This document shows positions 1 through 5,324 of a DNA stretch of 6,277 bases, in pieces. The position numbers were made by a program, and so were the translations under genes. The notes under the pieces are model-generated. The model worked only from the letters and a program-made list of their open reading frames with translations, had not been told where the DNA came from and made no database searches. The DNA is from Cyanobacteria bacterium T3Sed10_376R1m. GTDB taxonomy: Bacteria > Cyanobacteriota > Cyanobacteriia > Cyanobacteriales > Cyanobacteriaceae. The stretch covers positions 1 to 6,277 of the forward strand of contig PXEJ01000245.1 in assembly GCA_003566215.1 (NCBI GenBank), given 5' to 3'. Within the stretch, counting starts at the first letter, position 1, and each line of letters opens with the position of its first letter.

Positions 1-315
1 ATTAAAAAACAGGATATTATAGAGCTATTAGAGAAAATATTAACTTATAAATTTACTGAATATAGTAGGGAGGAATTAGCAAAAATGTTTACCCTAACAG
101 ACTTCAAAAAAACCCGTTTTTATCAGGAAACCTACGCCGAAGGCAAAGCCGAGGGAAAAGCCGAGGGAAAAATGCAAGGCAAAGCTGAAGGCAAAATTGA
201 GGCAAAAATATCTAGCATTCCTAACCTCATAAAACTAGGTTTAACCGTAGAACAAATCGCCCAAGCCCTCGAATTAGACCTTGAAACAGTCAAAAATATA
301 GCTGGAAATGAATAA
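1..315 (+). CDS. DUF2887/Rpn-like PD-(D/E)XK family protein, C-terminal part (5' end outside window)
   Basis: The frame is open from the first base to TAA at 313-315, so the ATG at 85 is internal and the true start lies to the left of the window. The 104 visible residues match the C-terminal third of the complete neighbour at 402-1190: a helical region (IIELLEKILTYKF), a conserved stretch KMFT-x-x-DFKKTRFYQETY, a charged tetrapeptide repeat, and a terminal helix-turn-helix-like segment (LGLTVEQIAQALELDLETV). The nuclease core is not visible here. By family resemblance these are Rpn-like (recombination-promoting nuclease / putative transposase) proteins; the cellular role of the cyanobacterial DUF2887 members is not known to me. 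It carries six tetrapeptide units against three in the neighbour. Whether the missing 5' part is intact cannot be judged. Confidence 0.8.
   Translation: MKKQDIIELLEKILTYKFTEYSREELAKMFTLTDFKKTRFYQETYAEGKAEGKAEGKMQGKAEGKIEAKISSIPNLIKLGLTVEQIAQALELDLETVKNIAGNE
136..207 (+). repeat. Six 12-bp units encoding the tetrapeptide (A/M/I)-(E/Q)-(G/A)-K
   Basis: In-frame units read AEGK, AEGK, AEGK, MQGK, AEGK, IEAK. The matching stretch in the second gene (1047-1082) has only AEGK, MEGK, AEAK. The units keep the frame, so copy number can change the length of this charged, probably helical linker without breaking the protein. Confidence 0.9.
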
Positions 316-380
316 AATTAACTTCTAATGGGGAGTGTGGCTACATTAATCTCTGATTTGCTCCTCCCTAGCCTTAATAA

Positions 381-387
381 GAGAGGA
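381..387 (+). promoter_or_regulatory. Ribosome binding site of the complete DUF2887 gene
   Basis: GAGAGGA ends 14 nt before ATG 402, farther than the usual 5-9 nt. An upstream TCCTC (362-366) can pair with GAGGA (383-387), which could hide the site in the mRNA. The spacing makes the call moderate. Confidence 0.45.
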
Positions 388-401
388 ACTTAAGTAAAAC
401 T

Positions 402-1190
402 ATGAAAACCGACTCTATCTTTTACGAACTTTTTTTAAATCTTCCCGATAGCCTATTTTCTCTGCTCGGATTATCCCCCGAATTAGCAAAGGAATATGAA
501 TTTACATCTCAAGAATTAAAACAACTAGCCAAAAGAATAGACGGGCTTTTTCTTCCCTTAAATAACGATAAACCTATTTATTTTGTCGAGGTACAATTTC
601 AAAAAGATGATAGTTTATACCATCGCCTATTTACAGAGATATTCACTTATTTAGGTCAATATAAACCCTCCCAAGAATTTAGAGCCGTAGTACTATGGAG
701 AAAAAAGAGCTTAGATATTACTTTACCTCCCTATTATAAAATCTTCCAAGATTTGGGCATACTAAATATAATCTATCTTGATCAACTAGATCTAACCAAT
801 ACCGAGAGCCTTGGAGTAGAAATAATGAAATTAATTGTCGCTCCTCAAAATCAGGCAAAAAGTCAAGTAGAAAAACTTTTTTCTTTGGCTCAAACTGCTA
901 CCGATTCAACCACAAAAAAACGAGATATTATAGAACTATTAGAGAAAATATTAACCTATAAATTTACTAACTATTCTAGGGAGGAATTAGCGAAAATGTT
1001 TACCCTATCAGACTTCAAAAAAACCCGTTTTTATCAGGAAACCTACGCCGAAGGAAAAATGGAAGGCAAAGCTGAGGCAAAAGTATCTAGCATTCCTAAC
1101 CTAATAAAACTAGGTTTAACCGTAGAACAAATTGCCCAAGCCCTTGAATTAGACCTTGAAACAGTCAAAAATATAGCTGGAAATGAATAA
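402..1190 (+). CDS. DUF2887/Rpn-like PD-(D/E)XK family putative nuclease, complete
   Basis: A complete 262-residue protein. The N-terminal 100 residues carry the hallmarks of cyanobacterial DUF2887 and the wider Rpn/PD-(D/E)XK group: Asp47 in RIDG, a beta strand ending in Glu63-x-Gln65 (YFVEVQFQ), and the following helix LYHRLFTEIFTYLGQY. D...ExQ is the variant catalytic signature of Rpn nucleases, so DNA cleavage is a reasonable inference but untested. Residues about 170-205 are helical; 216-227 are three charged units AEGK/MEGK/AEAK, probably a helical linker; 233-258 form a helix-turn-helix-like tail. ATG 402 is chosen because MKTDSIFYELF is the usual family N-terminus and GAGAGGA (381-387) lies upstream as a somewhat distant ribosome binding site. 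The start is 86 nt after the stop of the upstream paralogue, and no strong promoter is obvious between them, so co-transcription is possible. It has no HIP1 site. Confidence 0.85.
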   Translation: MKTDSIFYELFLNLPDSLFSLLGLSPELAKEYEFTSQELKQLAKRIDGLFLPLNNDKPIYFVEVQFQKDDSLYHRLFTEIFTYLGQYKPSQEFRAVVLWRKKSLDITLPPYYKIFQDLGILNIIYLDQLDLTNTESLGVEIMKLIVAPQNQAKSQVEKLFSLAQTATDSTTKKRDIIELLEKILTYKFTNYSREELAKMFTLSDFKKTRFYQETYAEGKMEGKAEAKVSSIPNLIKLGLTVEQIAQALELDLETVKNIAGNE

Positions 1191-1229
1191 AATTAACTTC
1201 TAATGGGGAGTGTGGCTACATTAATCTCT
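912..1229 (+). repeat. Direct repeat, copy B (partner 1-354)
   Basis: This is the second copy of the tandem duplication: the 3' third of the complete DUF2887 gene plus 39 nt after its stop. The last 84 nt (1146-1229) match copy A exactly. Beyond 1229 the two sequences are unrelated, so this is the right boundary of the duplicated unit. Confidence 0.95.
1047..1082 (+). repeat. Three 12-bp units encoding AEGK/MEGK/AEAK
   Basis: This is the short version of the tetrapeptide tract found six times at 136-207. It sits between the conserved FYQETY segment and the helix-turn-helix-like tail. Confidence 0.88.
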
Positions 1230-1404
1230 TAAAGCGTTCGGGTAGTAGTTCACTAACAAGAGTTTCAGCGATTTTGATGGCATTGACCTAAAGTCTTTAC
1301 CCTGACTCAATTTCAATCTATTTTTACCTTAAAAACTTTCAAAGTACCGCTAAGGTAAGAAAAAGGATAATAAGCTTTGGAGGCAAAAACTGATTTTTGA
1401 AACA
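1191..1404. other. Non-coding spacer between the DUF2887 gene and the transporter
   Basis: The first 39 nt belong to the direct repeat. The rest has no supported gene. It holds an 8-bp inverted repeat, TTACCTTA (1324-1331) and TAAGGTAA (1351-1358), with a second small palindrome ACTTT-c-AAAGT (1335-1345) in its loop. The two flanking genes converge here, so a bidirectional transcript end is expected, but no classic GC-rich stem with a T tract is present. Confidence 0.6.
1324..1358. repeat. Inverted repeat, possible weak stem-loop between convergent genes
   Basis: Perfect 8-bp arms TTACCTTA / TAAGGTAA flank a 19-nt loop that itself contains ACTTT-c-AAAGT. The arms are AT-rich and are not followed by a T run on either strand, so it is not a convincing intrinsic terminator. 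Its place between converging genes is the only functional hint. Confidence 0.4.
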
Positions 1405-2844
1405 CTATTCTTTTTGTTGATTTTGATGACGATTACCTAAAGATAAGACAACTTCGGGCATTATATCATTAGATGCGATCGCACCTGGGCTATGATGTTC
1501 ATAAACTTCAGCCATAGGTAACCTAACCGATGATACCTCTTGAGGATCATGATTTGGTAATAACTTAATGAAAAATAGAGGTAATAAACTAGATAAATTA
1601 GTAATCAAAAGTAACAACCAAAGATTAGTAAAATCTGTCTCAGTTACCCCCAACCAACTGGTTAACAAAGCCCCTAACTCATGGGAAACCAATCCAGCAA
1701 AATTCCAAATGGACATCAACAGAGCGAAAAAACTCGCCTCAATCCCTTCAGGGCAAAGACGGGCAGACAATACTAATACAGGCATAAAGGCAATTTGCCC
1801 CATCACCGTCAAAATAAGACTATCTCCCAAACTAAACCAATGATCATCAATGCCTAAGGTACGGTTAAAATGAGTAACTAAAATTAAACTCGTCATCCCC
1901 AACAAAGAAGATAACACCACACTCCAACCAAGCATCACTCGAAAAGAAATTTGTTTTAACCATTTTTGATAACAAAAAACCCCAATTAAAGCCGCAACAC
2001 TGGTAACAAGCCTGACTCGTCCCAAAAATTCTGCCTGAAATCCCAACTCGTTAGTGGTAAAAAAGAAAAAAGCAGAATCCGCACTAGGTGTACCTTGCCA
2101 TAGGGCAATAAATACTACAGGGGCAAGGATAGACTTTTGTTTTAAAGTTTTCCATAGCTGTTTAGTTTGTTGTAAAGCTGAAAGATTTTCTTTTTGATCA
2201 TCAACGGGATTTTCAATGATTAACCATGCCACAGCTACTACAATTAAAGGGAAACAGGCGGTAACTAAAAATACTTGACTAGCACTAAAAAATTCTAGTA
2301 ATAAACCACTAAAATAAGCGGTGATAATACCCCCCAAAGCAGAGCATCCCCAAGTAACAGATTGTAATGAACCAGCGGTTTCCAAAGACTCGTTTCTTGC
2401 CCTTTCCACCACCACAGAATCCACAATAACATCACTCATGGCAACCGAAAGAGAAGTCATTAAAATAGCAACGGTGGCACTCCAAGCACTATTAACAATG
2501 GTAGCTAAACTAAGCCATGCGATCGCACCTATAAATCCTGATAAAACCAGATAACTACGACGACGATAGGAAAATAAAGGCTTACTATCACTAAAAAAAC
2601 CAATAATAGGCTTTGTTACCCAAGGAATAGCCGCTACTCCCATCATTGCAGATACTTGGGCAGGGGATAGCATTAACTCATCCTTGAGGAAAAAACTAAC
2701 CGCCAACCGCGCCAAACCTAAAATACCTTGGACAAAATATACTGTTAAAATTGCACCCAGCTCAGGTGTAAGGGTATTACCGAATAAAAATTTTTTTTCA
2801 ATAAACTGCTTAATCTTTGCTGGTTGATAAATATTAATAAACAT
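1405..2844 (-). CDS. Folate/biopterin (BT1) family major facilitator transporter
   Basis: A 479-residue inner-membrane protein with about 12 hydrophobic segments between residues 28 and 428. It resembles the folate-biopterin transporter family, whose Synechocystis member Slr0642 is known to transport folates. Supporting motifs are ILGLARLAVSFFLKDELxLSPAQV near the N-terminus (41-64), the first-loop signature GFFSDSKPLFSYRRRSYL (82-99), and SDVIVDSVVVERAR (137-150), with acidic residues typical of the family. A hydrophilic stretch at 213-236 is the central loop, and residues about 430-479 form a soluble tail. The start is ATG at 2844-2842; there is no clear ribosome binding site, but the short N-terminus fits the family. 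Two HIP1 sites (1475-1482, 2519-2526) mark it as resident DNA. The exact substrate (folate, pterin or other) is not proven by sequence. No neighbour is folate-related. Confidence 0.88.
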   Translation of the reverse strand: MFINIYQPAKIKQFIEKKFLFGNTLTPELGAILTVYFVQGILGLARLAVSFFLKDELMLSPAQVSAMMGVAAIPWVTKPIIGFFSDSKPLFSYRRRSYLVLSGFIGAIAWLSLATIVNSAWSATVAILMTSLSVAMSDVIVDSVVVERARNESLETAGSLQSVTWGCSALGGIITAYFSGLLLEFFSASQVFLVTACFPLIVVAVAWLIIENPVDDQKENLSALQQTKQLWKTLKQKSILAPVVFIALWQGTPSADSAFFFFTTNELGFQAEFLGRVRLVTSVAALIGVFCYQKWLKQISFRVMLGWSVVLSSLLGMTSLILVTHFNRTLGIDDHWFSLGDSLILTVMGQIAFMPVLVLSARLCPEGIEASFFALLMSIWNFAGLVSHELGALLTSWLGVTETDFTNLWLLLLITNLSSLLPLFFIKLLPNHDPQEVSSVRLPMAEVYEHHSPGAIASNDIMPEVVLSLGNRHQNQQKE

Positions 2845-2867
2845 AAACTATTTTTAAGTTTTATTAC

Positions 2868-2896
2868 TTAATACTATTTTAACTATATGTCGTCAA
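2868..2896 (-). promoter_or_regulatory. Candidate promoter of the folate/biopterin transporter
   Basis: Read on the minus strand, TTGACG (2896-2891) is followed after 17 nt by TATTAA (2873-2868), giving a plausible -35/-10 pair that ends 23 nt before the ATG. The -35 hexamer lies at the left edge of the transposon relic. The -10 match is only four of six, so this remains tentative. Confidence 0.35.
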
Positions 2897-2897
2897 G

Positions 2898-2931
2898 AAT
2901 TCCCTATTCTTCTATAAGGTAGGGATGAATT
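2898..2931 (+). repeat. Left-end subterminal imperfect palindrome of the IS605-type relic
   Basis: AATTC (2898-2902) pairs with GAATT (2927-2931), and CCTA (2903-2906) pairs with TAGG (2920-2923), leaving a 3-nt bulge and a 13-nt loop. Its place ahead of tnpB is where the TnpA-recognised left hairpin of IS200/IS605 elements lies. Assignment as that hairpin is inference. Confidence 0.55.
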
Positions 2932-3028
2932 AGCGACCCACAAAATAAAGTCCGATTAGGACATTTCCCCAAAAGTAAAATCTTATACTATATTATGTTT
3001 ATTGATAATACTAATTAGTGTTAAAACT

Positions 3029-3376
3029 ATGCACAAGGCTATAAAAGTTAGATTGTACCCTAAGAATAGCCAATCACAGCAACTTAGCCAAAACATGGGC
3101 TGTGCTAGGTTTTGGTATAACTATGCTTTGAATTTGTGTAATGAGACTTATAAGGCAACGGGTAAAGGATTAACTCAAATAGCACTAAATAAATATCTTC
3201 CTATTCCAAAGAAACAAGAGGATACAGAGTGGCTTAAAGATTGTTATTCGCAAGTGTTACCGTAAGCAACCCTCAACCTCACAAAAGCATTTAAGAGTTT
3301 CTTTGAGGGTAGAACAAAATACCCTCGATGTAATAGAGGACGCAAGAAATCTACTACTGCGCTAGTTTCTGGGTAG
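3029..3376 (+). pseudogene. tnpB: tnpB N-terminal fragment, in-frame stop and large internal deletion
   Basis: The fragment encodes the N-terminal part of a TnpB (OrfB_IS605), the RNA-guided nuclease ancestor of Cas12. Recognisable segments are MHKAIKVRLYPKNSQ, the helix MGCARFWYNYALNLC, and WLKDCYSQVL. ATG 3029 is preferred over TTG 3002 because MHKAIKVRLYP is the family N-terminus. After SQVLP there is a TAA at 3263-3265, but the same frame continues in clear TnpB sequence (ATLNLTKAFKSFFEGRTKYPR). Intact relatives typically read QVLQQA here, so CAA to TAA is the likely lesion. After RCNRGRKKS the homology ends and the frame stops at 3374-3376, only about 115 codons from the start; a full TnpB is about 370-420 residues. 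The RuvC domain with its Asp-Glu-Asp residues and the zinc ribbon are missing, so the product cannot be active. Confidence 0.88.
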
Positions 3377-3419
3377 GAAGCCTACACCAAATCAAAGATT
3401 ATGGTGTGTGGTAGTTCAC
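3377..3419 (+). ncRNA. Right-end hairpin, remnant of a TnpB omega (guide) RNA 3' end
   Basis: ACACCA (3384-3389) pairs with TGGTGT (3402-3407). The stem continues into the loop as AATC/GATT (3390-3393 with 3397-3400), with a bulged A at 3401 and an AAA loop; CC at 3381-3382 can add GG at 3410-3411. GTAGTTCAC follows. A GAAGCC stem-loop followed by GTAGTTCAC is the form I recall for right ends of cyanobacterial IS605-type elements. In active elements this end is also the scaffold end of the omega RNA, and the bases after it act as guide. Only about 43 nt remain of a scaffold normally well over 100 nt, so it is probably non-functional. Confidence 0.6.
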
Positions 3420-3451
3420 GGGAAAGAAATTTATCGATGGGATTGCTATAT

Positions 3452-3457
3452 TATAAT
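3452..3457 (+). promoter_or_regulatory. Candidate -10 element of mrdA
   Basis: A perfect TATAAT lies 19 nt before ATG 3477 and 32 bp past the transposon end. The best upstream hexamer at a 16-bp spacing is TTTATC (3430-3435), a weak -35. It would give a very short leader. No clear ribosome binding site is visible, which is common in cyanobacteria. Confidence 0.45.
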
Positions 3458-3476
3458 TAATCGTCATTTTAAATCC

Positions 3477-5291
3477 ATGGAATTAGTTAATTTTCGCTTG
3501 AAGGCAAAAAGTCTTACTTTAAAAAAATCCGTTACTAATCCTTCTAGTGTTTCTCGCCGAAATGAGGAAAAACTCCTCACCGTTGGACAAAAGGATCAAC
3601 CGATTATGATTCTGATTCTGATCAGTCTATTTTTTTTTGGTGCGATCGCAACTAGACTGGCTTATTTACAATTGGTACAGGGGGAAGAATACGCTCAAAA
3701 AGCTAATAGTAATCGAACAAAAATTGTTCCCCAAGCCCCCGTAAGAGGAAATTTATTTGATCGTAAAGGCAGAGTTTTAGCAACCACTCGCCTTTCCCAC
3801 TCTGCCTATTTATTACCTAGAGTACAAATTCAAGAAAATTGGCCAGAAATAAAAGAAACCCTCGCCTCTATTTTAAAAATGTCTCCCGAGGAGTTACAAA
3901 CTAAAATATCCGCCGAAAACTTTGACACCCCTACCCTTGTAAAAATTGGTCATAACCTTACTCCCGGACAAATTACCGCCATCGAAGAAAATCGCCACAT
4001 ATTAGCAGATGTAGAGATTAACATTGATACGGTGAGAATGTATCCTCACAATAGATTAGGTTCTCATGTTTTAGGCTATACCAGGGAAATTGACCCTCAA
4101 GAATTAGAAAAACTGCGTCCTGAAGGTTATCGTATGGGGGATGTAATCGGTAAAATGGGAGTAGAAGCCGGTTTAGAATCACAATTGAGAGGAGAATGGG
4201 GCGGAATTTTACTCGAAACCGATGGGGCAGGAAAAGTTGTTCGTAAAATGGGGGTTCAAGAAGCAAAAGCAGGAAAAGATATTACCCTTGGGTTAGATCT
4301 CGATTTGCAGAGGGTAGCAGAACAGGCATTGGGCGATCGCCAAGGAGCCGTAGTTGCCCTTGATCCTCGTGATGGTCAAGTTTTAGCCATGGTTAGCTAT
4401 CCGAGATTCGATCCTAATATTTTTTCGGGAAATATTACCGACGAAATATGGCGAGAAGTTCAAGGACAGGGAAATCCTTTTATCAACCGTGCCATTATGG
4501 GCTTCCCCCCAGCCTCTACCTTTAAAATTGTAACAGCCGCCGCAGGAATGGAAACCGAGAAGTTTCCTCCCAATACTGTACTCCCCACCTATGCCTACCT
4601 AAGAGTTGCTGGTATGGCTCTAGGAGAATGGAATCGAGCAGGATTTGGACCTATGAACTACATCAGATCCATGGCTTGGAGTAGTAATACATTTTATGGG
4701 CAAATCGGTCGTGGGGTGGGGGGAGAAAACTTAATTCAATGGTCAAGAAACTTTGGTTTTGGCAGTAAAACAGGTATCGAACTCCAGGAAGAAACCCCCG
4801 GGTTGATTGCCGATAACCAATGGAAACAAAGACGGTTTAACACTGATTGGAACCAAGGGGACACCATTAATATGTCCATCGGTCAAGGGTTTACCCTTGC
4901 TACCCCATTGCAAGTTGCCATGATGTTTGCCGTACCAGCTAACGGTGGTTATCGTGTTGTTCCCCATTTACAACATGATCCTCAAACCTACATTGAAAAG
5001 CGCCATAATCTGAATATGAAACCCGAAACCATTAGCACCCTTAGACAAGGTTTAAGGGCTGTAGTCACAAGCGGTACAGGGGGCAGATCTGCTTTACCCA
5101 ATGTTCCTGTAGCTGGAAAAAGTGGTACCGCAGAAGCACCTCCCGGAAAATCCCATGCTTGGTTTGGGGCTTATGCACCCTATGATAATCCTTCGATCGT
5201 GGTGGTTGCCTTTGTGGAACACTCTGGGGGAGGGGGCGGAGCTACGGCTGCGCCTATAGTTCAAGAGGTTTTAGAGCAATATTTTCGCTAA
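3477..5291 (+). CDS. mrdA: Penicillin-binding protein 2 (class B transpeptidase, cell elongation)
   Basis: A 604-residue monofunctional DD-transpeptidase that crosslinks peptidoglycan in the periplasm; in the family it works with RodA and MreBCD. It has a basic cytoplasmic start, one membrane anchor (about 44-66, MILILISLFFFGAIATRLAYL), the dimerisation-domain motif PVRGNLFDRKGRVLA (88-102), HVLGY typical of PBP2, and a penicillin-binding domain from about 265. Active-site motifs are complete: Ser347-T-F-Lys350 (acylated Ser), Ser402-S-Asn404, and Lys548-S-G-T551. SYPRFDPN and KSGTAEAP favour PBP2 over FtsI. The frame is open upstream to GTG 3408, but those 23 codons lie partly in the transposon hairpin and look unlike protein, so ATG 3477 (MELVNFRLKAK) is chosen. 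rodA and mreBCD are not in view. HIP1 sites lie at 3642-3649 and 4333-4340. A run of nine T (3630-3638) falls in the anchor codons. Confidence 0.92.
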   Translation: MELVNFRLKAKSLTLKKSVTNPSSVSRRNEEKLLTVGQKDQPIMILILISLFFFGAIATRLAYLQLVQGEEYAQKANSNRTKIVPQAPVRGNLFDRKGRVLATTRLSHSAYLLPRVQIQENWPEIKETLASILKMSPEELQTKISAENFDTPTLVKIGHNLTPGQITAIEENRHILADVEINIDTVRMYPHNRLGSHVLGYTREIDPQELEKLRPEGYRMGDVIGKMGVEAGLESQLRGEWGGILLETDGAGKVVRKMGVQEAKAGKDITLGLDLDLQRVAEQALGDRQGAVVALDPRDGQVLAMVSYPRFDPNIFSGNITDEIWREVQGQGNPFINRAIMGFPPASTFKIVTAAAGMETEKFPPNTVLPTYAYLRVAGMALGEWNRAGFGPMNYIRSMAWSSNTFYGQIGRGVGGENLIQWSRNFGFGSKTGIELQEETPGLIADNQWKQRRFNTDWNQGDTINMSIGQGFTLATPLQVAMMFAVPANGGYRVVPHLQHDPQTYIEKRHNLNMKPETISTLRQGLRAVVTSGTGGRSALPNVPVAGKSGTAEAPPGKSHAWFGAYAPYDNPSIVVVAFVEHSGGGGGATAAPIVQEVLEQYFR

Positions 5292-5324
5292 CTTGAGTTA
5301 TTTCCAGCTAACTTGAGTTATTTC
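5287..5324. repeat. 20-bp tandem duplication across the mrdA and lysC stop codons
   Basis: GCTAACTTGAGTTATTTC occurs at 5287-5304 and again at 5307-5324, a 20-bp period with an 18-bp exact match. The first copy contains the mrdA stop (5289-5291) and, on the other strand, the lysC stop (5300-5298). The second copy encodes the lysC residues EITQVS. The same bases are read in two frames on the lysC strand, so the duplication supplies its stop. Confidence 0.93.

Larger units (their letters stand above)
1..354 (+). repeat. Direct repeat, copy A (partner 912-1229)
   Basis: The window start to 354 aligns with 912-1229. By manual count the first 147 nt have 13 differences and the last 147 nt have 4. 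The final 84 nt (271-354) are identical, including the stop codon and 39 nt of 3' flank; homology stops at 355. The length difference of 36 nt is three extra 12-bp units. The repeat probably begins outside the window. Confidence 0.95.
2891..3419 (+). mobile_element. Decayed IS200/IS605-type element (tnpB only), internally deleted
   Basis: A relic of about 0.5 kb, whereas tnpB-only elements are usually about 1.3-1.8 kb. In order it holds a left-end imperfect palindrome (2898-2931), a leader, the tnpB N-terminal fragment (3029-3376), and a right-end hairpin ending in GTAGTTCAC (3381-3419). No tnpA is present. The right boundary after TTCAC is inferred from the usual form of cyanobacterial right ends; the left boundary is less certain and could lie a few bases either way. 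IS605-family ends carry subterminal hairpins instead of inverted repeats and make no target duplication, which fits the absence of either here. It sits between the transporter and mrdA and has no HIP1 site. Confidence 0.75.

Noticed and set aside
136..207. Possible CRISPR array in the 12-bp repeats
   Set aside because: The units are contiguous, in frame and without spacers; this is a coding tetrapeptide tract.
1245..1253. Second GTAGTTCAC, the same 9-mer as at the transposon right end (3411-3419)
   Set aside because: No hairpin precedes it and no tnpB or left end is nearby. A single 9-mer match is not enough to call another IS605 end.
1216..1287. Minus-strand open stretch of 23 codons with protein-like composition (VNAIKIAETLVSELLPERF...)
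   Set aside because: It has a stop immediately upstream, no start codon, more stops just before it, and no family I can recognise. It may be a gene remnant but cannot be supported.
1568..1843. Plus-strand frame of 91 codons, and another at 2321-2554
   Set aside because: Both are antisense shadows of the well-supported transporter gene, with no recognisable motifs.
2950..2962. Small inverted repeat GTCC-gatta-GGAC upstream of tnpB
   Set aside because: A 4-bp stem is expected by chance, and nothing ties it to a function.
4018..4266. Minus-strand frames within mrdA (4018-4266 and 4743-4967)
   Set aside because: Both are antisense to the conserved PBP2 coding sequence and have no domain features.
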